This document shows, in pieces, positions 37,994-47,398 of a DNA stretch of 64,000 bases. The notes beneath the pieces were generated by a model. The model was not told the origin of the DNA, did no database searches, and was given only the letters and a program-made list of their open reading frames with translations. The stretch's first letter is position 1; every line of letters begins with the position of its first letter. The position numbers were made by a program, and so were the translations under genes. This stretch comes from Sphingobium sp. MI1205 (GTDB lineage Bacteria > Pseudomonadota > Alphaproteobacteria > Sphingomonadales > Sphingomonadaceae), in the NCBI RefSeq assembly GCF_001563285.1, contig NZ_CP005188.1, forward strand, positions 253,501-317,500, written 5' to 3'.

Positions 37994-39177
37994 TGACGTC
38001 TCAATCCGATCCTTTTGACGCCATCGTTCTGGGCGCTGGCGGCGCGGGCCTGATGTGCGCTGCGGTGGCGGGTCAGCGCGGCAAGCGCGTGCTCGTCATC
38101 GACCATGCCGACCAGCCGGGTAAGAAGATCCTGATTTCCGGCGGCGGTCGGTGCAACTTCACCAATATCCACTGCGCGCCGGATCGCTTCCTGTCGGCCA
38201 ATCCGCATTTTGCCAAGTCCGCCCTTGGCCGCTACACGCCCGCCGATTTCCTGGCGATGGTCGATCGGCATGGCATCGCCTGGCATGAAAAGACGCTGGG
38301 CCAGCTTTTTTGCGACCAGTCCGCGCGCCAGATCGTCGCCATGCTGCTTGCCGAGTGCGAGGCGGGCGGCGTCGCCATCCGCCTCAATCATGCCATCACC
38401 GCCGTAGCCCATGCCGATGGCCTGTTTACCGTCACCCATGGCGGCAGCGTCGCCACCGCCCCGGCGCTGGTCATCGCGACCGGCGGCCCGGCCATTCCAA
38501 AGATCGGCGCCACGGGTTTTGCCTATGATCTGGCGCGGCAGTTCGGCCTTAAGGTGGTCGAGCCGCGCCCCGCGCTCGTCCCGCTGACGCTGGGCGGCGA
38601 AGACCTGCTGTTCCGCTCCTTGTCGGGCGTTTCCACGCCTGTCATCGCCCGCCATGGCAAGACCGCCTTTCGCGAGGCGGCGCTGCTCACCCATCGCGGC
38701 CTGTCCGGTCCCGCGATCCTGCAAATATCCTCCTATTGGCGTCATGGCAGCGCCATCAGCCTCGACTTCCTGCCGGACGCGCCCGCTGGCTGGCTGGTAC
38801 AGGCGAAGGGCAGCAAGCCGCGTGCCTCTGTGACTTCGGTTCTGCGCGGATACTTGCCCGACCGTCTGGCCGATGCGCTCGCGGAACGCCTCGCGCTGCC
38901 GGGCGACCTCGGCAACATCCCGGATCGCAAACTGGAAGAGGCGCAGCGTCGCCTCGCCGCCTGGGATTTCACGCCCAACGGCACCGAAGGCTTCGCCAAG
39001 GCGGAAGTCACCATCGGCGGCATCTCCACCGCCGAACTATCCTCGCAAACGATGGAGGCGCGCCGCGTGCCGGGGCTTTATGCCGTTGGTGAGGCGGTCG
39101 ATGTCACCGGCTGGCTGGGCGGCTATAATTTCCAATGGGCCTGGGCCAGCGGCTGGGCAGCGGCGCAGGCGCTCTGA
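37993..39177 (+). CDS. FAD-dependent oxidoreductase, HI0933/YhiN family
   Basis: 394 aa. N-terminal FAD-binding GAGGAGLMCAAVAGQRG (about 13-29), KKILISGGGRCNFTN and near the C-terminus YAVGEAVDVTGWLGGYNFQWAWASG, all hallmark blocks of the HI0933 (YhiN) flavoproteins. Reaction unknown. Starts on the last base of the preceding gene's stop and so is coupled to it. Convergent with dmeF. Confidence 0.86.
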   Translation: MTSQSDPFDAIVLGAGGAGLMCAAVAGQRGKRVLVIDHADQPGKKILISGGGRCNFTNIHCAPDRFLSANPHFAKSALGRYTPADFLAMVDRHGIAWHEKTLGQLFCDQSARQIVAMLLAECEAGGVAIRLNHAITAVAHADGLFTVTHGGSVATAPALVIATGGPAIPKIGATGFAYDLARQFGLKVVEPRPALVPLTLGGEDLLFRSLSGVSTPVIARHGKTAFREAALLTHRGLSGPAILQISSYWRHGSAISLDFLPDAPAGWLVQAKGSKPRASVTSVLRGYLPDRLADALAERLALPGDLGNIPDRKLEEAQRRLAAWDFTPNGTEGFAKAEVTIGGISTAELSSQTMEARRVPGLYAVGEAVDVTGWLGGYNFQWAWASGWAAAQAL

Positions 39178-39190
39178 GCGCTGGCTGCGG

Positions 39191-40233
<1,043 letters not shown>

Positions 40234-40237
<4 letters not shown>

Positions 40238-40506
40238 TTCCCGTACCGCCGGATCAGCGCCAGCATTTCTTCCGCCGCCGCCTCGCGTTCGTCGTCGGTC
40301 AGGCCGGGGCGGGCGACATGATCGCGCATATGCTGCTCGATCAGCTCTTCCATCAAACTGCCGACCGCGCCGCGCACGGACGCGACCAGCTGCAACGTCT
40401 CCGAACAGCCCGCATTGCCCGACAATTGCCGCTCGACCGCGCCCACCTGTCCCGCAATGCGCCGCACCCGCGCCAGCAACTTTTCCCGATTTTCGACTAT
40501 ATGCAT
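40234..40506 (-). CDS. dmeR: Ni/Co-responsive CsoR/RcnR-family repressor, DmeR-like
   Basis: 90-aa four-helix-bundle regulator. His2, Cys34, His59 and His63 (one residue earlier than in E. coli RcnR) reproduce the H-C-H-H set used for Ni and Co, rather than the C-H-C of copper-sensing CsoR. Family block RVRRIAGQVGAVERQL then CSETLQLVASVRGAVGSLM and EEL. The start codon sits on a perfect operator. Represses dmeF until Co/Ni binds. Confidence 0.88.
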
Positions 40507-40526
40507 AGGATACCCCCCTATCCTAT
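40505..40526 (-). promoter_or_regulatory. Perfect DmeR-type operator overlapping the dmeR start codon
   Basis: ATAGGATA, six C, TATCCTAT: an uninterrupted inverted repeat around a C6/G6 tract, the same layout as the RcnR site (AT-rich arms around a G-tract). It overlaps the dmeR ATG by 2 nt, so the repressor would block early elongation or the leader as well as the promoter. Confidence 0.75.
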
Positions 40527-40613
40527 AGGCCGCTTTCCGTCAAATCCGTTTCAACTCACCATTTCATTCATTAATTCCCTTCCCGCCGCCGCCCCGCCTG
40601 CCTAACAGAAGGG

Positions 40614-41765
40614 ATGGCCAAAACCTTCGACTGTGACCTTGCGATCCTCGGTGGTGGCCTTGCCGGCACGCTCACCGCGCTCGCCTTCGCCCGCCTCCGC
40701 CCGGACGTCGACCTGCTGCTCATCGAGCGCGGCGCTGCTCTGGGCGGCAATCATATCTGGTCCTTCTTCGACAGCGACATCCGCCCCGCCGACCGCTGGT
40801 TGCTCGACCCCGCCGTCACCTTTCGCTGGCCGGAGGGTCACGAAGTGCGCTTCCCAGCCTATCGCCGCAGCATGGATACGCCCTATAACAGCATCGCCTC
40901 CACTCAACTCGATGCCTATGCGCAGCAGGTGCTGGGCAGCCACGTCATCCTCAACACTGACGTCGCCGGGATTGAACCAGACCGGGTCACCTTGTCGGAT
41001 GGTCGCGAGATCCGGGCCCGCGCTGTCCTCGACACGCGGGGTGGCGGCGACCTTTCGGCGCTGGATTGCGGCTGGCAGAAGTTCGTGGGCCAGGCGCTTC
41101 GCCTGCGCAACCCCCATGGCCTGGACCGCCCCGTCATCATGGACGCCAGCGTTCAGCAGATCGACGGCTACCGGTTCGTCTATCTGCTCCCTTTCGACGA
41201 CCGCACGATCTTTGTCGAAGATACCTATTACAGCAACAGTCCCGATCTCGACATCCCGGCGCTCGCCGATCGCATCGCCAGCTATGCCGACCAGCAAGGT
41301 TGGCAAGTGGAGGAGGTCGCCCATCAGGAAAGTGGCGTCCTTGCCGTAGTTCATGGCGGCGATTTCGACCGGTTCTGGCCTTCCGATGACAGGATCGCCC
41401 GTGCAGGGGTGCGCGCTGGATTATTTCATCCGATGACCGGCTATTCCCTCCCAGATGCTGTCGGCACGGCGCTTTGGTTTGCCGATCAGCCGCTCGATGG
41501 CCTGGCCGCTGCGACCCGCGACCGTGCAGCCGCGCATTGGCGCGCCGGCGGCTATTACCGCTTGCTGGGCAAGATGCTGTTTCGCGCCGCCGAGCCCAAC
41601 CAGCGATGGCGCGTGTTCGAGCGCTTTTACCGGCTCCACCCCGACCTCATAGGCCGCTTCTATGCCGGCCATTCCACATGGGCAGACCGCATCCGCATCT
41701 TGTGCGGACGTCCCCCCGTGCCCATAAGAAGCGCCATGCGCGCATTGTTAAGCCCCTCCGCCTGA
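40614..41765 (+). CDS. crtY: Lycopene beta-cyclase
   Basis: 383 aa. Forms the beta-ionone rings of beta-carotene from lycopene. N-terminal FAD fold with DLAILGGGLAGTLTALAF and the CrtY-type EASH-like motifs (GGNHIWSFFD, ADRWL). First gene of crtY-crtI-LOG-crtB; stop overlaps the crtI ATG. ATG 40614 is 108 bp after the divergent dmeR start codon. Confidence 0.9.
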   Translation: MAKTFDCDLAILGGGLAGTLTALAFARLRPDVDLLLIERGAALGGNHIWSFFDSDIRPADRWLLDPAVTFRWPEGHEVRFPAYRRSMDTPYNSIASTQLDAYAQQVLGSHVILNTDVAGIEPDRVTLSDGREIRARAVLDTRGGGDLSALDCGWQKFVGQALRLRNPHGLDRPVIMDASVQQIDGYRFVYLLPFDDRTIFVEDTYYSNSPDLDIPALADRIASYADQQGWQVEEVAHQESGVLAVVHGGDFDRFWPSDDRIARAGVRAGLFHPMTGYSLPDAVGTALWFADQPLDGLAAATRDRAAAHWRAGGYYRLLGKMLFRAAEPNQRWRVFERFYRLHPDLIGRFYAGHSTWADRIRILCGRPPVPIRSAMRALLSPSA

Positions 41766-43246
41766 TGAACCGTAAAGCGATCGTCATAGGGGCGGGCTTC
41801 GGCGGCCTCGCCCTTGCCATCCGCCTGCAATCGGCGGGCGTCGATACGACTCTTGTCGAAGCGCGTGACCGCCCCGGCGGGCGGGCCTATATGTGGGAAA
41901 GGGACGGTTTCACCTTCGACGCGGGGCCTACCGTAATTACCGACCCGGACTGCCTGGGCGAACTATGGCGCCTGTCGGGCCATGAGATGGCGGAAGATGT
42001 CGATCTCGTGCCGGTCACGCCCTTTTACCGCCTGAACTGGCGGGACGGCACGAATTTCGACTATTCCAACGACGAAAATTCCCTGCGCACCCAGATCGCG
42101 AAGCTTAATCCGCAGGATGTCGCCGGTTACCAGCGGTTCCTCGACTATTCGGCCGGCGTTTACGAGGAAGGCTATCGAAAGCTGGGATCGGTCGCGTTTC
42201 TCGACTTTGCCTCCATGATCCGGGCAGCCCCCGCGCTCGCCAAGTATCAGGCATGGCGGTCCGTTTATTCGATCGTCTCTTCCTATGTGAAGGATGAAAG
42301 GCTGCGCCAGGCCTTGTCCTTCCACACGCTGCTGGTCGGCGGCAATCCGATGCAGACCAGCGCCATCTATGCACTCATCCACAAGCTGGAAAAGGATGGC
42401 GGCGTCTGGTTCGCCAAGGGCGGCACCAACCGGCTAGTGCAGGGCATGGCCACCCATTTCGAAAGGCTCGGCGGCACATTGCGCCTTGCCGATCCCGTCG
42501 TGCGGATCGAGACTCACGGCGATCGCGCCGTAGCGGTGTCAACCGCCTCAGGCTGGCGCGGAGAGGCGGATGCGGTAGCGAGCAACGCCGACCTGATGCA
42601 CAGTTATCGCGACCTTGTCGGGCATCATCCGCGCGGACAGAGCCAGGCGGAAAAGCTCGCCCGCAAACGCTGGTCGCCCAGCCTGTTCGTCCTGCATTTC
42701 GGAATCAAGGGCAGCTGGCCCGGTATCCCGCATCATATGATCCTGTTCGGCCCTCGCTACGGCGGGCTACTGACCGACATTTATGATCATGGCGTGTTGC
42801 CGCAGGACTTTTCGCTCTACCTGCATCATCCGACCGTAACCGATCCGTCAATGGCGCCGGATGGACATTCGACCTTCTATGCCCTCGCGCCCGTCCCGCA
42901 CATGGGCAAGCTGCCGATCGATTGGGAACAGTTCGGCCCGGTTTATGCCGAACGCATTCTGGATGAAATTCAGCATCGGCTGATCCCCGACATTCGGTCG
43001 CGCATTGTCACACGTTTCCATTATGCACCGCCCGACTTCCGGCACGACCTGTCGGCTCATCTGGGCAGCGCCTTCAGCCTTGAGCCGCTGCTTACGCAGA
43101 GCGCCTGGTTCCGCGCCCATAACCGCGATGACGTGATCCCCAATCTCTATCTGGTGGGCGCAGGAACCCACCCTGGTGCAGGCATCCCCGGAGTAGTCGG
43201 TAGCGCCAAGGCGACGGCTGCGCTGATGCTTGAGGATCTGGCGTGA
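41765..43246 (+). CDS. crtI: Phytoene desaturase (phytoene to lycopene)
   Basis: 493 aa. Inserts double bonds to give lycopene. NAD/FAD fold IVIGAGFGGLALAIRLQSAG at residues 6-25, EARDRPGGRAYMWERDGFTFDAGPT, and the C-terminal signature NLYLVGAGTHPGAGIPGVVGSAKATA. The frame extending back to 41474 lies inside crtY and is false. Confidence 0.95.
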   Translation: MNRKAIVIGAGFGGLALAIRLQSAGVDTTLVEARDRPGGRAYMWERDGFTFDAGPTVITDPDCLGELWRLSGHEMAEDVDLVPVTPFYRLNWRDGTNFDYSNDENSLRTQIAKLNPQDVAGYQRFLDYSAGVYEEGYRKLGSVAFLDFASMIRAAPALAKYQAWRSVYSIVSSYVKDERLRQALSFHTLLVGGNPMQTSAIYALIHKLEKDGGVWFAKGGTNRLVQGMATHFERLGGTLRLADPVVRIETHGDRAVAVSTASGWRGEADAVASNADLMHSYRDLVGHHPRGQSQAEKLARKRWSPSLFVLHFGIKGSWPGIPHHMILFGPRYGGLLTDIYDHGVLPQDFSLYLHHPTVTDPSMAPDGHSTFYALAPVPHMGKLPIDWEQFGPVYAERILDEIQHRLIPDIRSRIVTRFHYAPPDFRHDLSAHLGSAFSLEPLLTQSAWFRAHNRDDVIPNLYLVGAGTHPGAGIPGVVGSAKATAALMLEDLA

Positions 43247-43824
43247 AACGTCTGGCCGTCTACTGCGGTTCAGCCATGCCTGCGGATCCCGTCTATGTCG
43301 AAGCTGCGCGGCATGTCGGCCGCACGCTCGCCGGGCGCGGCATCGGGGTCATCTATGGTGGTGGACGGCTTGGCCTGATGGGCGCCGTGGCCGATTCGGC
43401 GCTGGACGCAGGCGGCGAAGTGATCGGCGTCATCCCGGAAGCGCTGCTCAACGCGGAAGTGGCGCATCGTGGTTGCACCGAACTTCGCGTCGTGCAGACG
43501 ATGCACCAGCGCAAGGCGCTCTTCACCGACCTATCCGACGGTTTCGTGACGCTCCCAGGTGGTGTGGGCACCATGGACGAGTTGTGGGAAGCGATCAGCT
43601 GGGCGCAGCTCGGCTATCACGCAAAACCGGTCGGGTTGCTCAATGTTGCTGGCTTCTACGACCAACTCATCGCCTTCAATCAGCATATGATCGGGAGCGG
43701 CTTCATCCGCCGACAGCATGGCGGCATCCTGCTTCACGCCAATGAGATCGAACCGCTGCTCGACCAGATGGCCGCCTATCAGGCGCACGAGCCCATCTTC
43801 TCCATGACGCTCGACCGGCTCTGA
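43243..43824 (+). CDS. LOG-family TIGR00730 protein in the carotenoid operon
   Basis: 193 aa. LOG fold with YGGGRLGLMGAVADSAL and the catalytic PGGVGTMDELWEAISW; it is the short, canonical LOG type. Overlaps crtI by 4 nt and is 40 bp before crtB, so it is cotranscribed between two carotenoid genes. A cytokinin-like or nucleotide-hydrolase role is known for the family; no link to carotenoids is known to me. Confidence 0.85.
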   Translation: MKRLAVYCGSAMPADPVYVEAARHVGRTLAGRGIGVIYGGGRLGLMGAVADSALDAGGEVIGVIPEALLNAEVAHRGCTELRVVQTMHQRKALFTDLSDGFVTLPGGVGTMDELWEAISWAQLGYHAKPVGLLNVAGFYDQLIAFNQHMIGSGFIRRQHGGILLHANEIEPLLDQMAAYQAHEPIFSMTLDRL

Positions 43825-43864
43825 TCTTTTCCGCACCGGCTTGCGGGCGGCGGCGGGGGAGGGC

Positions 43865-44824
43865 ATGCCCCCCATTGTGACTAATCTGGACCGTCTCAAG
43901 CTCGTAGCCCACGCCCGCGACAGCATCGCGCGCGGCTCCAAATCCTTTGCTCTCGCCTCCAAGCTGTTCGACCGCCAGACCCGTGAGCGGGCATGGCTGC
44001 TCTACGCCTGGTGCCGCAAATGCGATGATATCGCCGATGGGCAGGATCATGGTGGCGCGATGCAGGGTGTCACCGACGGCCAGGCGCGACTATCCACCAT
44101 GCGCGTGCTGACCGATGCCGCGTTGCGCGGAGAGATGACCGGGGATCCCGCTTTCGACGGCTTTGGCCTTGTCATGCGCGAATGCCGCATCCCGGCCAGC
44201 TATGCCCATGACCTGATCGAAGGCTTCGCTCTTGACGCTCGCGAGTGGAGGCCACGTAGCCAAGCCGACATGCTGCGCTATTGCTACCATGTCGCGGGCG
44301 CCGTGGGTTGCATGATGGCCGTGTTGATGGGGGTGGATCCAGACGACCAGGCGACGTTGGACCGCGCGTGCGACCTTGGTCTGGCATTTCAATTGGCCAA
44401 CATCGCCCGGGACGTCAGCGAGGATGAAGCCGCTGACCGGTGTTACCTGCCCGAAGAATGGCTTGTCGAAATGGATATTCCTCCCGGTGAGCATATGAAG
44501 CCGTGGGCTCGCCCCAAGCTAGCGATTCTCGCCCGGCGCCTTGCGGATATGGCAGCCACTTATGAGCAAAGCGCTCGCCATGGCGCTGGTGCGCTGCCGC
44601 CTCGATCGGCATGGGCGGTTCTGGCGGCAGCGGGCATTTATGGCGATATAGCGCGCGAAGTCGCTCGGCGCGGTGAACATGCCTGGGATCACCGCGTTGT
44701 CACGCCCAAGGGCGACAAGCTTGGCTGGGTGGTTCGCGCAGGTATGCAGACTATAGGTCGCGCCCGCCGCTGGCCCGCTTCGGCGCCGCGCCCGTCCCAT
44801 ATCTGGACCCGACCGCAGCCCTGA
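43865..44824 (+). CDS. crtB: Phytoene synthase
   Basis: 319 aa. Condenses two geranylgeranyl diphosphates to phytoene. Substrate-binding Asp motifs: DDIAD (CRKCDDIAD) and the second region DVSEDEAADRCYLP, which keep the Mg-binding carboxylates. ATG 43865 gives MPPIVTNLDRLK. Last gene of the cluster; crtE (GGPP synthase) and crtZ/crtX are not in the window. Confidence 0.92.
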   Translation: MPPIVTNLDRLKLVAHARDSIARGSKSFALASKLFDRQTRERAWLLYAWCRKCDDIADGQDHGGAMQGVTDGQARLSTMRVLTDAALRGEMTGDPAFDGFGLVMRECRIPASYAHDLIEGFALDAREWRPRSQADMLRYCYHVAGAVGCMMAVLMGVDPDDQATLDRACDLGLAFQLANIARDVSEDEAADRCYLPEEWLVEMDIPPGEHMKPWARPKLAILARRLADMAATYEQSARHGAGALPPRSAWAVLAAAGIYGDIAREVARRGEHAWDHRVVTPKGDKLGWVVRAGMQTIGRARRWPASAPRPSHIWTRPQP

Positions 44825-44825
44825 C

Positions 44826-44857
44826 AAAAAAAAGGACCGATACTTTCGTACCGGTCC
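44826..44857 (-). terminator. Rho-independent terminator for glnK-amtB
   Basis: On the minus strand GGACCGGTAC-gaaa-GTATCGGTCC (one mismatch) is followed by eight T. It stands 69 bp after the amtB stop and immediately after crtB, on the opposite strand, so it could serve crtB in part. Confidence 0.85.
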
Positions 44858-44926
44858 CAGGCGTGTTCGCAGGAGGAACAAGGTGAGGCGGGCGGGCCGT
44901 TCGTTGCGGCCCGCCCTGCCGAAGTC

Positions 44927-46261
44927 TTAGATGTTGTAAGCGCGTTCGCCGTGCTCGCCGAGGTCGAGACCTTCCTGCTCGACTTCGCGGCTGACCCGAA
45001 GGCCAGTGACCGCCTTGGCGATGAAGATGGCGATGGTCGTGCCGATCGCAGCCCAGACGATGGTCGTCAGCGTGGCGAGCAACTGGGTCACGAGCTGGTC
45101 GCTCATCACGAAGTCCGCGCCGCCCGGACCACCGAGCGAGGGCGAGTAGACGATGCCCGTGCCGATGGCGCCAACCATGCCGCCGATGCCATGGATGCCG
45201 AACGCATCGAGCGAGTCGTCATAGCCGAGCTTCGGCTTGAGGACGGTCACGGCATAGAAGCAGATGATCGATGCAACCCCGCCGAGCACGATCGCGCCGA
45301 ACGGGCCCGAGTTGCCAGCGGCCGGAGTGACTGCGACCAGGCCGGCGATGATGCCCGAGCAGAAGCCCAGTGCCGAACCCTTGTGACCGTTGAGGCGCTC
45401 TGCGAGCATCCAGAACAGGCCAGCCGAAGCCGTGGCGACGAAGGTGTTGATCATCGCGAGGGCAGCCGAACCATTGGCTTCCAGGGCCGAACCGGCGTTG
45501 AAGCCAAACCAGCCGACCCACAGCAGGCCGGTGCCGACAGCCGTCAGCGTCAGCGAGTGCGGAGGCATCGGTTCCTTGGGATAACCCATGCGCTTGCCCA
45601 GGATGATGCAGGCCACCAGCGCCGAAACACCGGCGTTGATGTGCACCACGGTGCCGCCTGCAAAGTCCAGCGCGCCCATTTCGAAGAACAGGCCACCGGC
45701 CGCCCATACCATGTGCGCAATCGGGAAATAGACGATGGTGAGCCAGACGAGGGCGAAGACCATGACTGCCGAGAATTTGATGCGCTCGACCACCGAACCC
45801 AGCACCAGGGCCACCGTGATGGCGGCGAAGGTCATCTGGAAGGCGACGAACACATATTCAGGGATGACGACGCCGTCTGTAAAGGTGGCGGCGGTCGAGT
45901 CCGGCGTAATGCCCGCCAGGAAAGCCTTGGAGAAATCGGAGATGAAGCCGTTGCTGGGACCCGCGAAGGCCAGGCTGTAGCCGTAGATTACCCAGATCAG
46001 CATCGCGAAAGCCGCGGCAGCACCGATCTGCGTCATGACCGACAGCATGTTCTTGGTACGAACCAGACCGCCATAGAAAAGGGCGAGGCCCGGCAGGATC
46101 ATCGCCAGGACGAGGACCGTCGATGTCATCATCCAGGCGGTATCGCCCTTGTCCGGCGTCGGCGCGGCGGCTGCCGCATCCTGTGCCCATGCGGGCATCG
46201 CGGCGAAGATGGACAGGCCAGCAGCCCCCATCGCGCCGCAGAATTTATTGGAAAAGGTCAT
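44927..46261 (-). CDS. amtB: Ammonium transporter AmtB
   Basis: 444 aa. Signal-like N-terminus (MGAAGLSIFAAMPAWA) followed by eleven TM helices. Channel features readable: twin-His helices include HINAG (TVVHINAGVSALVAC) and DAFGIHGIGGMVGAIGTG. Passes NH3/NH4+ into the cell and is blocked by GlnK. ATG 46261; the longer frame enters the glnK gene. Same operon as glnK, 13 bp apart. Confidence 0.93.
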   Translation of the reverse strand: MTFSNKFCGAMGAAGLSIFAAMPAWAQDAAAAAPTPDKGDTAWMMTSTVLVLAMILPGLALFYGGLVRTKNMLSVMTQIGAAAAFAMLIWVIYGYSLAFAGPSNGFISDFSKAFLAGITPDSTAATFTDGVVIPEYVFVAFQMTFAAITVALVLGSVVERIKFSAVMVFALVWLTIVYFPIAHMVWAAGGLFFEMGALDFAGGTVVHINAGVSALVACIILGKRMGYPKEPMPPHSLTLTAVGTGLLWVGWFGFNAGSALEANGSAALAMINTFVATASAGLFWMLAERLNGHKGSALGFCSGIIAGLVAVTPAAGNSGPFGAIVLGGVASIICFYAVTVLKPKLGYDDSLDAFGIHGIGGMVGAIGTGIVYSPSLGGPGGADFVMSDQLVTQLLATLTTIVWAAIGTTIAIFIAKAVTGLRVSREVEQEGLDLGEHGERAYNI

Positions 46262-46274
46262 TATTCCCCCCTTC

Positions 46275-46613
46275 TTACAGCGCGGTTTCGCCGGTCTCGC
46301 CGGTGCGGATGCGCACGGCCTGACCAACATCGAGGACGAAGATCTTGCCATCGCCGATCGCGCCGGAGTTGGCCGCCTGTTGCGTCGCTTCGACTACGCG
46401 CGGAGCGAGATCATCATCGCAGACGACCTCGATCTTGATTTTCGGAACCATGTTCGTGGAATATTCGGCGCCCCGGTAGATTTCGGTTTGCCCCTTCTGG
46501 CGGCCGAAGCCTTTCACCTCGCTCACCGTCATCCCGGCGATACCCAGCGAGGAGAGTGCCTCGCGGACATCGTCAAGCTTGAACGGCTTGATGATAGCCA
46601 TGACAAGTTTCAT
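46275..46613 (-). CDS. glnK: Nitrogen regulatory protein PII (GlnK)
   Basis: 112 aa trimeric signal protein. Tyr51 in RGAEYS is the uridylylation site; T-loop KGFGRQKGQTEIYRGAEYS; C-terminal IRTGETGETAL. Binds 2-oxoglutarate/ATP/ADP and gates AmtB. ATG 46613 gives the family N-terminus MKLVMAIIKPFKLDDVREAL. Preceded by a sigma54 promoter. Confidence 0.94.
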   Translation of the reverse strand: MKLVMAIIKPFKLDDVREALSSLGIAGMTVSEVKGFGRQKGQTEIYRGAEYSTNMVPKIKIEVVCDDDLAPRVVEATQQAANSGAIGDGKIFVLDVGQAVRIRTGETGETAL

Positions 46614-46648
46614 GTCGCCCCCTGTTAATGGTGTGCGACAACACTCCA

Positions 46649-46663
46649 GCAAGGGCCGTGCCA
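46649..46663 (-). promoter_or_regulatory. Sigma54 promoter of glnK-amtB
   Basis: Minus strand TGGCAC-GGCCC-TTGC exactly matches the sigma54 -24/-12 consensus TGGCAC-N5-TTGC. Expected start about 12 nt downstream, 25 nt before the glnK ATG. NtrC activation is expected for this operon type; I did not identify NtrC sites. Confidence 0.85.
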
Positions 46664-46768
46664 ATTTGTTAAAAGCGCGTTATGGGGGCCTTCGTCCAAA
46701 GCCGCTCTCCTGGCGCCGCTAAAAAAATGGGCAGCACAAGAGCATTGCCTAAAAATTGGGCAGGGTGT

Positions 46769-47344
46769 CTACCCGTTGGCGCCTGTTTTCGCGGCCTGTT
46801 CTTCGCCGGGCGACGTTTTTCGGCCAAGGACGGCGTTGCGATGTGGAAAACGACCGAACCGCTCAATTACCGCATAACGTTTTTTGGCGAATTCCAGAGA
46901 GGAAGGGTCGCCCGCCGCTTCGAAAAGGCTGAGGGATAGTTTCTGGTCCTCCAGACCCTCGCTGTGCTGGAACGGCATATAAAAAAAGAGCCGACCCGCG
47001 CCGCCAATCTGTATGTCATAGCCATGTGCTATCGCTCCGCGTGCCACCGCTCTGGCGAGTTCATCGGTCGCAAAGGCTTGAGCCGTGTCACGAAACATGT
47101 TGCGGGGTAATTGATCGAATAGCAGAACAGCCGCCAGCGCGTCATCAGCGCGTTCAAGGAACGCCTCCGGAGCCAAACCTTTTTTGTCGTTCCACAAACC
47201 CTGAAAGCGAGCTGCACATTCCCGATCCAGGCCGGGGTCATGCGCCCACCACCCCTGCTCACCGACACGATTGAACCAAAAATCCAAAATCGCCGCAGCC
47301 CAGTCGGCGGTCACGGCGTCATGACTGTCCGTCAACATGTTCAT
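46769..47344 (-). CDS. DUF924 family protein
   Basis: 191 aa. DUF924 (all-helical TPR-like) block: ILDFWFNRVGEQGWW near the N-terminus, LLFDQLPRNMFRDTAQAFATDE and MPFQHSEGLEDQ. Function unknown. Start ATG 47344. About 55 bp upstream of tldD's stop, in the same direction. Confidence 0.82.
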   Translation of the reverse strand: MNMLTDSHDAVTADWAAAILDFWFNRVGEQGWWAHDPGLDRECAARFQGLWNDKKGLAPEAFLERADDALAAVLLFDQLPRNMFRDTAQAFATDELARAVARGAIAHGYDIQIGGAGRLFFYMPFQHSEGLEDQKLSLSLFEAAGDPSSLEFAKKRYAVIERFGRFPHRNAVLGRKTSPGEEQAAKTGANG

Positions 47345-47398
47345 ATTGAAAGAAGCAAATTGCGGAAATCTGGTTCCTCAACCCGTAGCGACGTCGCC

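Noticed and set aside
43841..43864. Upstream TTG start for crtB
   Set aside because: It adds MRAAAGEG with no match to the family, and the ATG at 43,865 has the expected N-terminus.
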